Part shown: positions 34,448 through 34,640 of the stretch, piece after piece | Position numbering within the stretch: position 1 is the stretch's first letter | Layout: each line of letters starts with the position of its first letter | Origin: Deltaproteobacteria bacterium | GTDB lineage: Bacteria; Desulfobacterota; Binatia; UBA9968 | Direction: 5' to 3' | DNA: 34,640 nt | Assembly: GCA_009692615.1 (NCBI GenBank) | Contig: SHYW01000049.1 | Location: forward strand, 1-34,640 | The notes under the pieces: generated by a model | The model's input: only the letters and a program-made list of their open reading frames with translations | The model's database searches: none | Told to the model about the DNA's origin: nothing | Translations under genes and position numbers: made by a program

Positions 34448-34476
34448 ATTATATGCGAATATTGCGATATTCACAA
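34448..34476 (-). promoter_or_regulatory. sahR-metH promoter with overlapping palindromic operator
   Basis: On the minus strand TTGTGA (34476-34471) is followed after exactly 17 bases by a perfect TATAAT (34453-34448), about 19 bases before the sahR ATG. The palindrome GAATAT-TGCG-ATATTC (34457-34472) fills the spacer and enters the -35; with outer bases TG/CA it reaches 34454-34475. This is the expected place for a repressor of the ArsR family and predicts self-regulation by the sahR product. Confidence 0.75.
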
Positions 34477-34508
34477 CGAACTTGGCTGCCAGGTGTTGTA
34501 GCAAAGTG

Positions 34509-34548
34509 ATTATGTCAGGGGTTAACGGCAACGTAATTATGTCAGGGT
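34509..34548 (+). repeat. IS terminal repeat (left end)
   Basis: Contains ATTATGTCAGGG twice around GTTAACGGCAACGTA. It is the imperfect inverted counterpart of 95-133, and it precedes the transposase start by seven bases. Confidence 0.65.
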
Positions 34549-34554
34549 GGAAGG

Positions 34555-34640
34555 ATGACAACCCTGACAATGAAAGACGAGAAACGACTAGACGTAATTC
34601 AACGAGTATATCGCAGCGAGATCACCGTGGTTGAGGCCGC
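34555..34640 (+). CDS. Transposase, N-terminal fragment cut by window end (ISNCY/IS481-like HTH)
   Basis: From the ATG at 34555 (or the ATG at 34570) the reading is ...MKDEKRLDVIQRV, then SEITVVEAA, running off the window. This is the start of a helix-turn-helix as found in transposases whose N-terminus has the form MKxEKRLEVIQ. Only about 28 codons are present, so the family is a judgement from the start only. It follows the terminal repeat at 34509-34548. Confidence 0.65.
   Translation, partial: MTTLTMKDEKRLDVIQRVYRSEITVVEA

Noticed and set aside
1-34640. CRISPR arrays, rRNA and tRNA genes
   Set aside because: No regularly spaced direct repeats, rRNA-like segments or tRNA cloverleaf with a TTCRANNC loop were seen by eye.

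Overview
The window is about 34.6 kb of moderately GC-rich bacterial DNA. Gene content suggests an uncultured soil or groundwater lineage close to Deltaproteobacteria or Binatota. Pointers are an ArsR-methyltransferase (SahR-type) regulator beside metH, an NMT1-like ABC uptake system, single-gene Rieske, cupin and amidohydrolase loci, and DUF433/DUF5615 modules. The phylum is inference only. I saw no rRNA, tRNA or CRISPR array.

Layout. 1-135 looks like the end of an insertion sequence (IS), and 34509-34640 the start of a related one; both carry a similar ~40-bp terminal repeat. 243-1941 is an APC-type permease pseudogene with three lesions. 2078-3024 holds a small helix-turn-helix (HTH) protein with a good promoter and a PmtA-like methyltransferase. 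3207-7635 (minus) is housekeeping: purM, purN, a UPF0104 membrane protein, an HtrA/DegP protease and tatA. 7715-10343 (minus) is a three-gene ABC importer. 10430-15383 carries a COG3146 acyltransferase, a DUF1178 protein with a clean terminator, an ornithine-cyclodeaminase-family enzyme, a DTW-domain tRNA modification enzyme and a MetE-like enzyme. 15417-23580 is a catabolic-looking stretch of a Rieske oxygenase, a bicupin protein and three metal-hydrolase-type enzymes. It also contains two DUF433/DUF5615 toxin-antitoxin-like pairs on either side of the cupin gene. 23843-25617 has a split chromate-transporter pair divergent from a secreted glutathione peroxidase. 25692-26747 is a decayed ECF sigma / SRPBCC / DoxX module with a three-hairpin repeat at the break. 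26761-29477 looks accessory: a zinc-ribbon membrane protein, an orphan PhnD-like binding protein with a hairpin-rich leader region, and a DUF2971 protein. 29634-34429 is the methionine-cycle unit: full-length metH behind an ArsR-methyltransferase fusion regulator, with a near-consensus promoter overlapped by a palindromic operator.

How it fits together. Purine synthesis (purM, purN) and methionine synthesis (metH) are the recognisable core metabolism. The regulator next to metH probably senses S-adenosylhomocysteine and represses its own operon. The ABC importer and the oxygenase/hydrolase genes suggest uptake and breakdown of small organic, perhaps aromatic, compounds, but they are scattered on both strands rather than in one operon. 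Dispersed palindromic repeats sit at several gene ends, in one case extending a reading frame and in another sitting inside a broken gene.
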